Assembly: GCF_964340395.1 (NCBI RefSeq)
Contig: NC_135565.1
Location: 569,001 to 633,000 of the forward strand
DNA length: 64,000 nucleotides
Source of the DNA: Glandiceps talaboti
Lineage: Eukaryota > Hemichordata > Enteropneusta > Spengelidae
Reading direction: 5' to 3'
Positions 54,095 through 64,000 of this stretch are shown in pieces. The notes below the pieces were generated by a model. It was not told the DNA's origin, did not search any database, and worked only from the letters and a program-made list of their open reading frames with translations. The first letter of the stretch is position 1, and every line of letters begins with the position of its first letter. Position numbers and translations under genes: made by a program.

Positions 54095-54124
54095 ATGGTC
54101 TACCAAAAATATTTGGTAGACCAT
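54095..54124. other. Perfect 13-bp hairpin
   Basis: ATGGTCTACCAAA, a 4-nt AATA loop, then TTTGGTAGACCAT. It is beside a microsatellite; no function evident. Confidence 0.6.
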
Positions 54125-54269
54125 ATATTTGTCACCCAGAATTGACATTTTTGACAAGAATATTGAGATCTTCAAAATCTTGGTAGATATTGTTTGCTCT
54201 TTATATCATTATAACAAACATGGATACTTGTAAAAAAATTAATACTAAATATTTGGTAAAATAAAGTCA

Positions 54270-54664
54270 CTTTTAATTGCTCATTTGCATAATTAACACA
54301 CTTTTGCTAATTAGGGCCTATACCAAGAAAGACTGCGCCAAATTTGATGAAACCTGCCACATATATTGATCATACAAAGATATAAATTAAGTGCCGTCAA
54401 TTACTTGCTCATTTGCATAATTAACGAACTTTGGCAATTAAGGCTATAAAAGGGACTGGGCCAAATTTGATGGAACTTGTCACAGATATTGATCATACAG
54501 AGATATGATAGTTCTTAATGAAATTTAGTGGTGTCAATTAATTGCTCAATATATAATTAACGGCAATTAGGGCCTATTCCAAGAAAGACTGCACCAAATT
54601 TGATGAAACTTGCTACAGATATTGACCGTGCAAAGATATGAATCAATGATTTCGGTAATTAGGC

Positions 54665-54668
<4 letters not shown>
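54270..54668. repeat. About 130-bp tandem repeat, left part (split by LINE-C)
   Basis: Three to four diverged units with GCTCATTTGCATAATTAACR, TAATTAGGGCCTATACCAAG, AAAGACTGCGCCAAATTTGA and ACATATATTGATCATACAAA. Related units continue at 57343-57900. Confidence 0.65.
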
Positions 54669-54730
<62 letters not shown>

Positions 54731-57342
54731 TAATTATTTATTTATTTATAAAGCGTCAGTATCCACAAAAAATGTGATCAAAGACGCTGAAAGCAAATCA
54801 TACAATACAAATATCAGTTAAAATCAGTTTTAAAAAAGTAAAGTTTTAACATTGGATTTAAAAGCAGATAAGTTAGGTGACTGACGGATGTTGAGTGGGA
54901 GATTATTCCAGAGAGTGGGAGCAGCAACACTAAAAGCACGATCACCATATGTCTTAGTACGTGATCGAATGGGGCAGAGTTTGAACTGATCAGCTGACCT
55001 TAAATTACGACGTGGAACACATAGTTTGATCATGTCAGAAAGATAAATTGGTCCAAGCCTATGAATGGATTTAAAAATAAGAACTAAAATCTTAAAAACA
55101 ATACGTTCTGAAACAGGTAACCAATGCAACTGATATAAAATTGGAGTGATGTGAAAGGTGATTTTGGAACGAATTACAATTCTAGCAGCAATATTTTGAA
55201 TACGTTGAATACGGTTGATTAGGTACTTCGGAAGCCCAAATAAAAGTGAATCACATGAATCTATTCGAGATGTAATGAATGCATGAACTAATTGCTCAGT
55301 AGCAGGTTGAGATAAATATTTGCGGATAAGCGCAATACGACGCAAATAAAAAGTGGCAGAACGGCAGATCTGTCCAATATGCGGCTTCATTGACAGACAT
55401 GAGTCAAGGATTACTCCAAGGCTCTTAGCCTGACAATGGCCGGGAATCAGAGCATCGCCAACACGAATTTCTGTAATCGCTCGAGTGGACAGATCACCCG
55501 AAGTAGCAGAGAAAATAACAAATTCAGTCTTATCATCATTCAAACTCAAGAAATTTTCAGACATCCAAGACCCGACATCAGAAGTACAAAGTTCAAGATT
55601 TGAAACCATTCTAGCTTCATTATCTTTAGTAAAAGACATATAAAGCAAAGAGTTATCTGCATAAAAAACTATAGAGACATCCATGACTTGAAACTAATTC
55701 ACCTAATGGAGAAGTGTACATATTAAAAAGTACTAAGGTCCTAGAACCGATCCCTGTGGTACCCCAGTGTCAAGCGAATAGAATGGTGACTGGGTGAAAT
55801 TCACAAGTACACACTGACTGCGATTGGAGAGGTAGGACTGAAACCACATGAGGACACTATCTGAAAGACCAAAACGGTCTCTTAAGCGATTCAGTAAAAT
55901 AGTATGGTTCACAGTGTCAAATGCTGCGGAAAGATCAAGCAATACCAAGAAGACGTCCCTTCTCATATCGAGAGAGCAAAATGTCATTTGTTACTTTAAG
56001 GAGAGCAGTCTCTGTACTATGTCCTGGTTTGTACGCAGATTGCAATGGCTCGTCCAGTGAATGGTTAACAATGTGGGAAGTCAGCCTCCTGGCAACAATA
56101 CGTTCTAAAATCTTCGACAAAAACGGTAAGTTAGATACAGGGCGGTAATTCTTAAGAACTTCTTGATCAAGAGATGGCTTTTTAATGAGAAGTTTAGCGA
56201 CGGCTTCCTTAAAATGAGCGGGTACTACACCATACCGTAGAGAATTATTGAAGATTTCGGTGATGTGCGGTAACAATAAGTCTTGTATAATGTCAGGGTG
56301 TTTGAAGATCTTGGTTGGAATCGGGTCACGGCAGCAAGTAGATGAAGGCGATGTACGAATGACCTTGTCAATTTCATCATCAGTAGTAGGTTTAAAAGCA
56401 TCTAGGCAACATTCGGGTTTCAATTCAGCAACAGGTTGTGAATAGTGGTGATTAGAATTTCCAGGTACAGTGCCCAGATTCAAAGTTAGAGACTTGACGC
56501 GATTTAAAAGACGATTTGCTAATTCCGAAGAATCCTCATGTTTTGGTAGAACAGCAGAAGTGTTAGCGTGACCAAGTAATCCCTTTACGACCTGAAATAA
56601 CTGTTTTTGGTTACCCGCGCAATCGTCAACAAGTCCGGCGTATATGACAGTCACTCTTTTTTACCTCCTCAACAAGGCGCACGACGTCAGTCCGACAGGC
56701 CCTGTAAATCTGACGATGTACTTCCAACCTTGATTTTCTCCACACTCTTTCTGCCTTCATTCTTTTCAACCGTGCATCGATGATTGACTGATTAATCCAT
56801 GGAACTGATCGCCTATTGGGGACCAGTCTCACACGAATTGGTGCATGGCGATCAAATACATCGCTAACTGTGTTATTAAGAAGATCCCAATTAGTAGATA
56901 TGTCAGCATCTGATTGGAGGCGAATAGATGCAGATAAGTCAGCAGCGAACACATTAGCGGAAAAGGATTTAATGTTTCTTGATTTAACGGATTTTCAAGT
57001 ATTTCTGACATAAGAGAAAATGTTTATGGAGAATAGAACCGGGAATGGTCAGAGATCGCATAAATTGGTTCGACTCGAACATCAGCGACGGTACTTTCAT
57101 CAGCACGAGTAATGGTATGGTCAATAGTATGACCAGCATGATGTGTAGCACAAGTTACCAATTGACGCATAGAAAATGACTCCAGAATGTCATGATATTT
57201 CCGGGTATTCGGACAGTTCGGATTGTCAGTATGAAAGTTGAAATCTCCAGCGATGACAAACGGCGAATTATTGGTGAGATGAAAAGACAAGAAATCGGTG
57301 AAGTCGTTGACGAAATCATCAACAGTGAAACCATTTAATAGT
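54669..57342 (-). mobile_element. LINE-C (CR1/L2-like), inserted in a tandem repeat
   Basis: The 3' tail is a (TAA)n microsatellite (54669-54727), followed toward the 5' side by the 3'UTR and ORF2. The element is 5'-truncated inside the endonuclease domain. CTATA at 54664-54668 and 57343-57347 is a plausible target-site duplication, because the flanks fit a continuous tandem-repeat unit. Confidence 0.8.
54830..57342 (-). pseudogene. LINE-C ORF2 (endonuclease-RT), frameshifted
   Basis: Order of motifs: endonuclease C-terminal half (FVIAGDFNFHTDN; HTIDHTITR; ISDHSRFYS), linker (VPWINQSIIDARLKRMKAER), RT ([81 protein letters not shown], the catalytic FADD changed to YADN) and the CR1/L2 C-terminus (RIQNIAARIVIRSKITFHIT; LHWLPVSERIVFKILVL; FSVAAPTLWNNLPLNIR). 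Breaks occur near 56640, 55950 and 55710. It would copy its RNA at a nicked target site; this copy is inactive. Confidence 0.85.
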
Positions 57343-58084
57343 CTATATCTTAAGACTGCATAATTCAATTTCAGTATGATTTACTACATGAATTAAACAT
57401 AACAAAGTCCAAACGCCCTATAAGTTTGTTGATGTACTTTACAATGTTAATGACTAATTTGCATGATTAATGATTTTCGGTAATTAGGATATATCTTAAG
57501 AATGCATACTTAAATTTCAGTATCATTTAATATTTACGTTAACCATAACAAAGCTGATATGTCCTATAAAATTTGTTGATATAGCTTACAGTTTTCATGA
57601 AAAATTTGCACAAGTAATAATTTAAAGTAATTAGGCTATATCTTAAAAATGCAAGTTTCAAATTTCATATAATATGGTACATATATCAACCATATAATAA
57701 AACGCACCTGTGCTAAGAAGTTGTTGATACAACTTTTACCTTACTGTGTAATCTGAATAATGAAAGATATTCGGTAATTAAGCAGTGTCATGCACTCTTC
57801 AAAGTCCGTATAATTTGGCATATACTTTAACCTAAGAAAGCACACTTGTCCAAAAAAGCGTTACCATAGCTTTTTAATTTTAATGAGTAATTTCCATAAT
57901 TAGTGATTAACTTATAGGAGGCAGTTTAAATCTGGTTAGTAATAGCAACTGATATCAGAGATATCAGATGCATGTTAATAAATTTATGTTATTATTTAAT
58001 TCATATAAATACATATTTCTGGTAGATTACTTTATGTGATAACATATCGCTCAATGGCAACCATTGCATAATGTATGGTCCAAT
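57343..58084. repeat. About 130-bp tandem repeat, right part, and unclassified sequence
   Basis: Units share GCATGATTAATGATTTTCGG, TAATTAGGATATATCTTAAG and ATGCATACTTAAATTTCAG, and alternate with GTTGATRTAGCTTACA-type segments to about 57900. The remaining 180 bp show nothing. Confidence 0.55.
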
Positions 58085-58272
58085 GGAGGAAAATCAAAAT
58101 ACCACCAATGGCGCTGTTGCACAATTTTTAGTTGGCTGTTGCTATGGGCTTGGACTTGTTGCTAGGCATATTTGCATACATTTTTGGAATCTTTATTAAC
58201 TTGCCAACCCTTTCCAGTTTTCATATTTGCAATATACACAACCATTATTTAACCATTGCTATGGGTGTGGTC
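58085..58272 (-). repeat. TAGCAAC-family repeat, left fragment, split by LINE-D
   Basis: AATACCACCAATGGCGCTGT followed by GTTGCTATGGGCTTGGACTT, GTTGCTAGGCATATTTGCAT and a second unit broken at GGTCCTGTTG. The continuation (CTAGGCATATTTGCATACAT) is found at 62053. Confidence 0.75.
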
Positions 58273-61200
58273 CTGTTGTTATGTTATGTTATGTTATGTT
58301 TATTTATTAGAGTGTCATGTGTGGACTTACCCATAGCCACACCCAGCCCCTAGGGCTTACAAGACACTAAGGTAATACAAATCTTTAACTTATGAATAAG
58401 TAAACGTACATAATTAAACATTGTACATAAATTCCTTTCTCTTACAAAAAGCATCGCTAACAAAATTTTCTAGGTCAAATGGCATGTTTGTCATTAAAAA
58501 ATCTAAGTTTTCGACAACGTCTCTTGTGTCAAAGTGAAGAGATATTTCCCTAGCTTTTGAAAACAGAAGCTCTCGAAATTCATGATAAAGTCCACAGTGA
58601 AAAAGGAAATGTATCTCATCTTCAACTGCGTCTTTGCAGAAATCACAAAGTCTTTCCTCCCTGTCTAAATTAGAAAATCTACCAGTTTCAATTTTTAAAG
58701 GAAGAATACCTAGTCTGAGCTGAGCTAAAAGTGATCGCTTACCACGTGACAAATTATACGTTAAATAATTTTCCAGACCATAATGTTTTTTGAAAGTAAC
58801 ATATGTTTTTAACTTAGGCTTTTCTTTCACATTAATTTCCCAATTATTACCATGAAAGGTTCTCAGTTTTTCTTTCACAAACGAAATATTACATGTCTCC
58901 ATATTATGAAAAATTCCTTGTAAACCAATTTCTGTAAATAATGTCAACATATCCTGGGCCCAATTTTTTGAATTTAACTCGTAGTCCCATAAAAACACTT
59001 GTTTGGTTATCCTGTTATCTGGCATGGATACTAAACGATTCCATAATCTGGCCATATTAAGCTGGTGCCTTATCAGACAACTGTCCCAGCCCATATCTCC
59101 ATTAACAGCAAGTATCGGAGCGAATTTATGGACACCGAGAAAATATCTCATAGCCCGATTTTGAATGGCGTTACATTTCGACTTGGATTTAAAGCCCCAA
59201 ATGCCAGAACAATAATCCAATATTGGGGCAACACATGAATGAAAAAGAGTTGTAAAAGTATTATACCTGAAATCTTTAAACCTATGATATTTTGAAATTA
59301 CGGCACCAAGAGCTCTCCCAGCACCATTTGAGAGAGTTTCAGCAGTTACATCATAGTCTAAACATTCATCCAGTACTACACCTAAGTACTTATACTTCGA
59401 TACAACATCCAGGTCTGCATTACCAAAATGAAAAGAAACATTAGTTAAAGTTCTCCCTTTGATTCTAAAATGAACAATTTGCGTTTTTGATTTATTTACC
59501 ATCATTCGCCATCTCCCACACCAATTTCGCAAATGATCAAGGACATTTTGAAGGTTTGCCTCATTTTCAGCTAAAACAACAATGTCATCGGCATATAACA
59601 AAATGTTGACCAGAGACTCCCCTACCGGGATACCCAGACCTAAATCATTTATCTCAGTCGCCAAGTCATTTACAAAGATTGAAAAAAGTGTAGGAGACAA
59701 CACATCACCTTGTCTAACACCATGAGATGTTGAAAACCAAGGTGTCAAATTACCATTCAAATTAATACAAGAAAGTGGTTTACTATACATACTTTTGATA
59801 GATTCGTAAAAAGGCCCATTTATACCATTATTTAGTAATTTGAAAAACAATAGATCTCTGTCAACCCAGTCAAATGCCTTTTTCATATCAATAAAAGCAG
59901 AAAAAGTGGGCAGACCTTGTGCTTTTCTATTTCTATAGATGTAAGTGCATAGATATAATCAATGCATGCTCTTGCTTTTCTAAATCCATTCTGTTCATCA
60001 ACAATAATGTTTTCTGAGTCAAGAAAATTGGTCAGTCTGTTGTTTAAAACTCCAGAGTAAAGTTTACTGACATTGGACAACAGACTAATTCCTCTATAAT
60101 TCAATGGTACACGAGGGTCTGATAAAGAACATTTTGGAATTGGCTTAATAATTGCATTCCCCCACATAGAGGGAACTTTACCACAACTAAAACAAAAACG
60201 GAAAAGGAGACATAATAAATTAATCGCACGTTCATTTTTCAGGATCTCGTATGGTATCTTGTCAGGACCTGTAGCCTTATTACGTTTTGAGTGATTTACC
60301 ACTTTCACAACTTCATCTACAGATATTTCAGCATTCAGAGAATTATTAATACTAGAATTGTTCCCATTACACACATTTTCAAGATGAACTTTTGTATTTA
60401 TAACACTAGCATAAAAAGAATCATCAAAATCAGATTCCATATCACCGATTGATAAATTATAAAGACCTTCAAAATCATTTTTCCATTTCCTCAATACTTC
60501 GTTTAAATCACATGTAATAGAGTTATTTTCTCCATAGACTTGTAATGGAATGTCTTTGTTTGACTTGGGACCCAATTTATTAATGTGACGCCAAAATTCA
60601 GTGGGATTTTCAGTATTCAGATTTTCAATATTTGACATAATTCGCTTATAATATGCCCTTTTTTCGCTTCTGTATTTTTTATCAAACCTTCGCTGATCAC
60701 TTAGAAAATTTTGTTTGCTATCTACATGACTCTTTTTTAAATGTGATTTACAACTCAAAAAACGCCGTTCCATCGCCCTCATATCTTTCCAGAGATTAGT
60801 TAACTCATCTGTCCAAAATGGCTTAGAAATTTTCAACCTCTTAGTAGTTGCTGGGACGTCTCTATGATCAAGTTTGAGATCCATTTCATGAAAAATACAT
60901 TGACAAAATAAACTATATGTGTTGTCAATATCCAATTGATTTTGTCGACGCGCTTGAATGGAATCAATAATTTACATGATCGCATTTCTGTACATATCAG
61001 AGTCAAGAAAATCTGCTGGAATACTAGAGACATTATACTTTCTTTGACGGTCACCGTCAGCAGGGTTACTTGGCCCATCAGAGTGAGGCGTATAAATAAT
61101 TGACTCAGAAGTTGAAAATAAAACAGAGAGTACAGAATGGTCAGGTAACGCACTGTCACTTAACAAACCATGCAGACCATAAGTATCAATTAACTGAGTA

Positions 61201-62045
61201 ACTGGTAATACATGAAACTCGTTACAATATTTAACATTTTCATGCGACAAAATGAAATAATCAACTACTGATTTCCCCCTGTGAGAAATAGACGTAAAGT
61301 TATTGTTTTCTGGAGACACTCTACCATTCAAAATACACGTCTTTGTGTCTTTCAAAAATTCCAATAAGCTTTCGCCATGTTTGTTTACGGTATTGTCAAG
61401 ATGAAATCTCTCATTTATATCATCAACATCTGGAATGTAATCAAGTAAAGAACCAACTCTGCCATTTAAATCTCCACAAATGATGACATTATCAACTTGA
61501 CAATTCATATATAATTGACAAATTAGGTGGCTAAAAAAATTGGTAGAATTTCTCCCCCAAACGGAGTTTTCGGGAGATAAGTAGCATGCGTAGACTAGGA
61601 AGCTGTAATCAGTAAACTTGTTAACAAACTTAATACCAAGTATACCGTCGTGAGATTTATCACATATGGAAACTGAATATGAATTAAATAAATTATTCTT
61701 TACAAGAATACCCACCCCACCTGATGCACGAATGGCATTTTTATGAACTGCAACTCTGTTAGAACCAAACCAGGTGTAACCACTAATTTGGATGGATTCA
61801 GTTGGTCTCAAATGAGTCTCATTCAGACAGAAAATATCGGAATTTTGACAGTAAATTATATTCTTTATCAAATCTCTATTGTTTGCAGTCCAACCGTTGA
61901 TATTCCACTGTGATATCGAAATGGTTGACCCTTGGGGCTGGTTGGAAACTCATCCATGTGTTTCGGCATGAGGATTACGAGGGTGTTCTCCTTCTGTTCT
62001 CTTGTATAGACGTCCACTGCCGGTAAATCTGTACTCAGAACCACC
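58273..62045 (-). mobile_element. LINE-D, nearly complete ORF2, inserted in a TAGCAAC-family repeat
   Basis: The 3' end carries a (TGTTA)n tail at 58275-58300 (TAACA on the - strand). ORF2 spans 58414-61943. The 5' end is near 62045, where the interrupted host repeat resumes, so no ORF1 is present in this copy. Only two reading-frame lesions were found. Confidence 0.8.
58414..61943 (-). pseudogene. LINE-D ORF2: APE-type endonuclease and reverse transcriptase
   Basis: Endonuclease: ISQWNINGWTANN, IFCLNETHLRP, VIICGDLNGRVGS and ALPDHSVLSV, all diagnostic of EEP/APE nucleases. RT: KRNKATGPDKIPYEILKN, IIKPIPKCSLSDPRVPLNYR, GISLLSNVSKLYSGVLNNRL, VDEQNGFRKARACIDY, MKKAFDWVDRDLLFFKL, GVRQGDVLSPTLFSIFVNDL and ILLYADDIVVLAENE (YADD intact). 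The C-terminus has a CX2CX8HX4C cluster (LCDFCKDAVEDEIHFLFHC). Lesions: TAA at 60972-60974 between endonuclease and RT, and a frameshift near 59890. The clade differs from LINE-A/B/C (VRQGDVLSP versus VPQGSVLGP); I do not assign it. Confidence 0.87.
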
Positions 62046-62290
62046 CGTTACTAGGCATATTTGCATACATTCTTTTCAATATTTATTCACTTACCTACCC
62101 ATCCCTGTTGTTATCTTTGTAATATGCATCGTCATTTCACTGCTGCTAAGGGTGTGGTCATGGTTGCTAGTGCCAATTGTTTCGAAATATTTTCAACAAT
62201 AACTGCTGAATAACACCTACAAAACACCCCCACCAAGTTTCAACCCCATTCACCATACAGTTTCAAGATTAATACTTTAGGCATTTGGTA
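62046..62290 (-). repeat. TAGCAAC-family repeat, right fragment
   Basis: Continues the unit broken at 58272: CTAGGCATATTTGCATACAT, CTGTTGTTATCTTTGTAATA, GCTAAGGGTGTGGTCATGGT and the CCCACCAAGTTTCAACCCCA core. Confidence 0.7.
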
Positions 62291-62696
62291 GCTGTTACTG
62301 TCATGTGTGAAAGTAGAATGAAGTAGTGAAAGGAAATTGTGTCTTTGAACAATTGAGCTTTAATGTCTTGGAAAACATCTAACTACTAAAGTAAATCATA
62401 CAAAATATAAAACACAAACTTTGGCTATCTTGGGGGCTACTCAGCGCCACTTGCAGCTGGGAAGATCACCAGCAGGTGTACGAAGGAGTATAGGCTACCT
62501 GGGGTGGGGTCCAATGTGCTCCTAAATGCATAACATTATTTCTAGTAATCCAAAGAAGAACACCCAGGATGAGCCGGCAGGTGTCTGTTACCCTAGCTAC
62601 CTGGGGACGTCCCGGCAGACATAGTTAGGTGATGAATTGTAGCTGGGGAGAATTTACAATAAGTTAAGAAGAGCACTGTCGGACCACTCTCCCACA
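62291..62696. other. Non-coding stretch; no gene seen
   Basis: A GC-richer patch at 62430-62640 (CTACCTGGGGTGGGGTCC; CAGCTGGGAAGATCACCAGC) may be part of a repeat, but no second copy was seen in the window. Confidence 0.4.
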
Positions 62697-64000
62697 ATGA
62701 CAATTCGTAAAATCAAGGCTACTACAACAAAAAAGGATGATCATGAATTCATAACCTACAGGTGTATGCACAATTTCAATGAAACCATCTTTATCACAGA
62801 ACTAAAAGAAGCAAATTGGCATGCTTGTTTAAATATAAACGATCCTGAATATGTCCTTAATCATTGGTATGAAACTTACTGCAAAATTATCAACAAACAT
62901 GGACCTGTAAACACAAGACGAGTTCGTCATATCACATAAATCAACCTCCTTGGTATTCTCCAACACTGCATGATGCTCGTAAACGTAGAGATCAACGCAA
63001 AGCTATGAACTGTATATATGAGTATTTTAAACAACGGAACTTTGGAAATAAACTTACCAACACATTGAAGTCTAGTTATTATAGTAACTTAATTTCCGAT
63101 AAATCAAATAGCAAAAATATATGGAAAGCTATGTGATTTACACTTTGAACCTTTACAAAAGAATTCTGTTAAGCTTTGTATTGATGGAAATGATATCAAA
63201 TGTCATACTGAAATAGCTGAGTCACTTTGTTAATATTGCAAAATCTCTTACAAATAACTCAGTTACTGAAATGTTTGATTCTGAAAAACTTAACAACTTT
63301 AAAATTCCACTAATTTCACAGACAAAGGTTCTTAAGTTTTTACTAGACTTGGATACTTCTAAAGCTACTGGGTGGGATGGAATCAGTGCTTAACTTTTGA
63401 AACTTAGTGCTCCTTATATGGCTACTCATATTTTTAGAATTGTTAATCTTTGTATAGTCAATAATTATTCTCCATCTCACTGGAAAATTGCCAAAGTACT
63501 TCCCCTCCATAAAGCTAACTCAACTGAATCATGTTCCAACTTTTGACCCATTTCTATACTACCTTGTCTCTCTAAACTTCTTGAATCCCATGTCCATCAA
63601 AGCCTCTACTATTATCTCGGCAAATTTGATTTACTCTCTCCCTTTCAATCTGGATTTCGTGCTGGCGATTCCTGTCAGACTTCTCCATTTCGTAGACCTT
63701 TGCTATAAAGCTATTAATAAATAATGAATGGAGTGACATAGTTTTTCTAGACTTATCTAAAGCTTTTGATTTGATCAATCATAAACTGCTTATTGATAAA
63801 CTTAAAATCTATAATTTAAATGCTTCGGCCATTGAGTGGTTCATATCATATCTCAGTGATAGAAAACAATTTGTTAATTTTAAAAATTGTTAATCTTCAA
63901 TGCTATCTATTAACTCTGGTGTACCACAAGGTTCTATCTTAGGACCTCTTTTATTTTTGATTTATATTAATGACCTTCATTTAAATATTGATAAAAATCA
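62697..64000 (+). pseudogene. LINE-E (CR1/L2-like) ORF2 fragment, decayed, runs off the window
   Basis: The + strand reads NETIFITELKEANW, a pre-RT region (PPWYSPTLHDARKRRDQRKA; YSNLISDKSNSKNIWKAM), then RT motifs: LDTSKATGWDGIS, MATHIFRIVNLCIVNN, HWKIAKVLPLHKANSTESCS, SILPCLSKLLES, FQSGFRAG, IVFLDLSKAFDLINHKLLID, and [20 protein letters not shown] at the window edge. Several stops and frameshifts occur (for example near 63135, 63220, 63395, 63545, 63720 and 63893). The catalytic FADD would lie just beyond 64000. Confidence 0.82.

Overview
The window is nuclear DNA of a multicellular animal, most likely an aquatic invertebrate. Support: an intron-containing SCYL2 gene, GT/AG splice sites, abundant dinucleotide microsatellites, CR1/L2-type LINEs, a BEL/Pao LTR retrotransposon and a large Polinton/Maverick-like endogenous virus. 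I cannot name the species or phylum from sequence alone. Only two host loci are visible: the 3' end of SCYL2 on the + strand (exons 2853-2958 and 4361-5239), and the last exon of an unidentified gene on the - strand (7117-7267).

Layout. 1-2852 is a 46-bp minisatellite whose unit is a copy of the intron/exon acceptor of the next SCYL2 exon. 2853-5239 holds the last two SCYL2 exons, with a hairpin-ended repeat in the intron. 5217-5958 is a 21/22-bp minisatellite made from the last codons and stop codon of SCYL2. 6.5-10.8 kb has dispersed repeats and the unidentified terminal exon. 10.86-14.21 kb is a 56-bp satellite with a higher-order duplication. 15.0-34.5 kb is the endogenous virus, split at 16.12-18.59 kb by about 2.5 kb of repeats. 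34.5-43.1 kb is repeats, including an array of about 390-bp units each carrying an RFX X-box-like palindrome, and an RT fragment. 43.1-51.9 kb is a LINE interrupted by a complete BEL/Pao element (43387-50224; TG...CA LTRs, AAGG target duplication). 52-64 kb holds four further LINE copies (one nearly intact, 58.3-62.0 kb), nested in older repeats.

The endogenous virus is the main system here. On the - strand, reading leftward from 29.6 kb, come two beta-rich, probably paralogous proteins, a membrane protein, a retrovirus-like integrase with a chromodomain, a 503-aa probable virion protein, a membrane/core protein, a 380-aa capsid candidate, an A32/FtsK-type packaging ATPase and five small proteins, several with membrane segments. 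On the + strand are a protein of unknown function, a zinc-finger protein and a family B DNA polymerase with Exo and Pol motifs. Integrase plus PolB plus packaging ATPase is the Polinton/adintovirus combination. I recognise no adenain-like protease and no terminal inverted repeats. The copy is decayed: polymerase, integrase and at least three other genes carry nonsense codons or frameshifts, and five of the eight nonsense codons I located are TGA. The packaging ATPase, capsid candidate and 503-aa protein remain open, so the insertion is probably not very old.

Functional statements are inferences from motifs seen in the translations. No database search was run.
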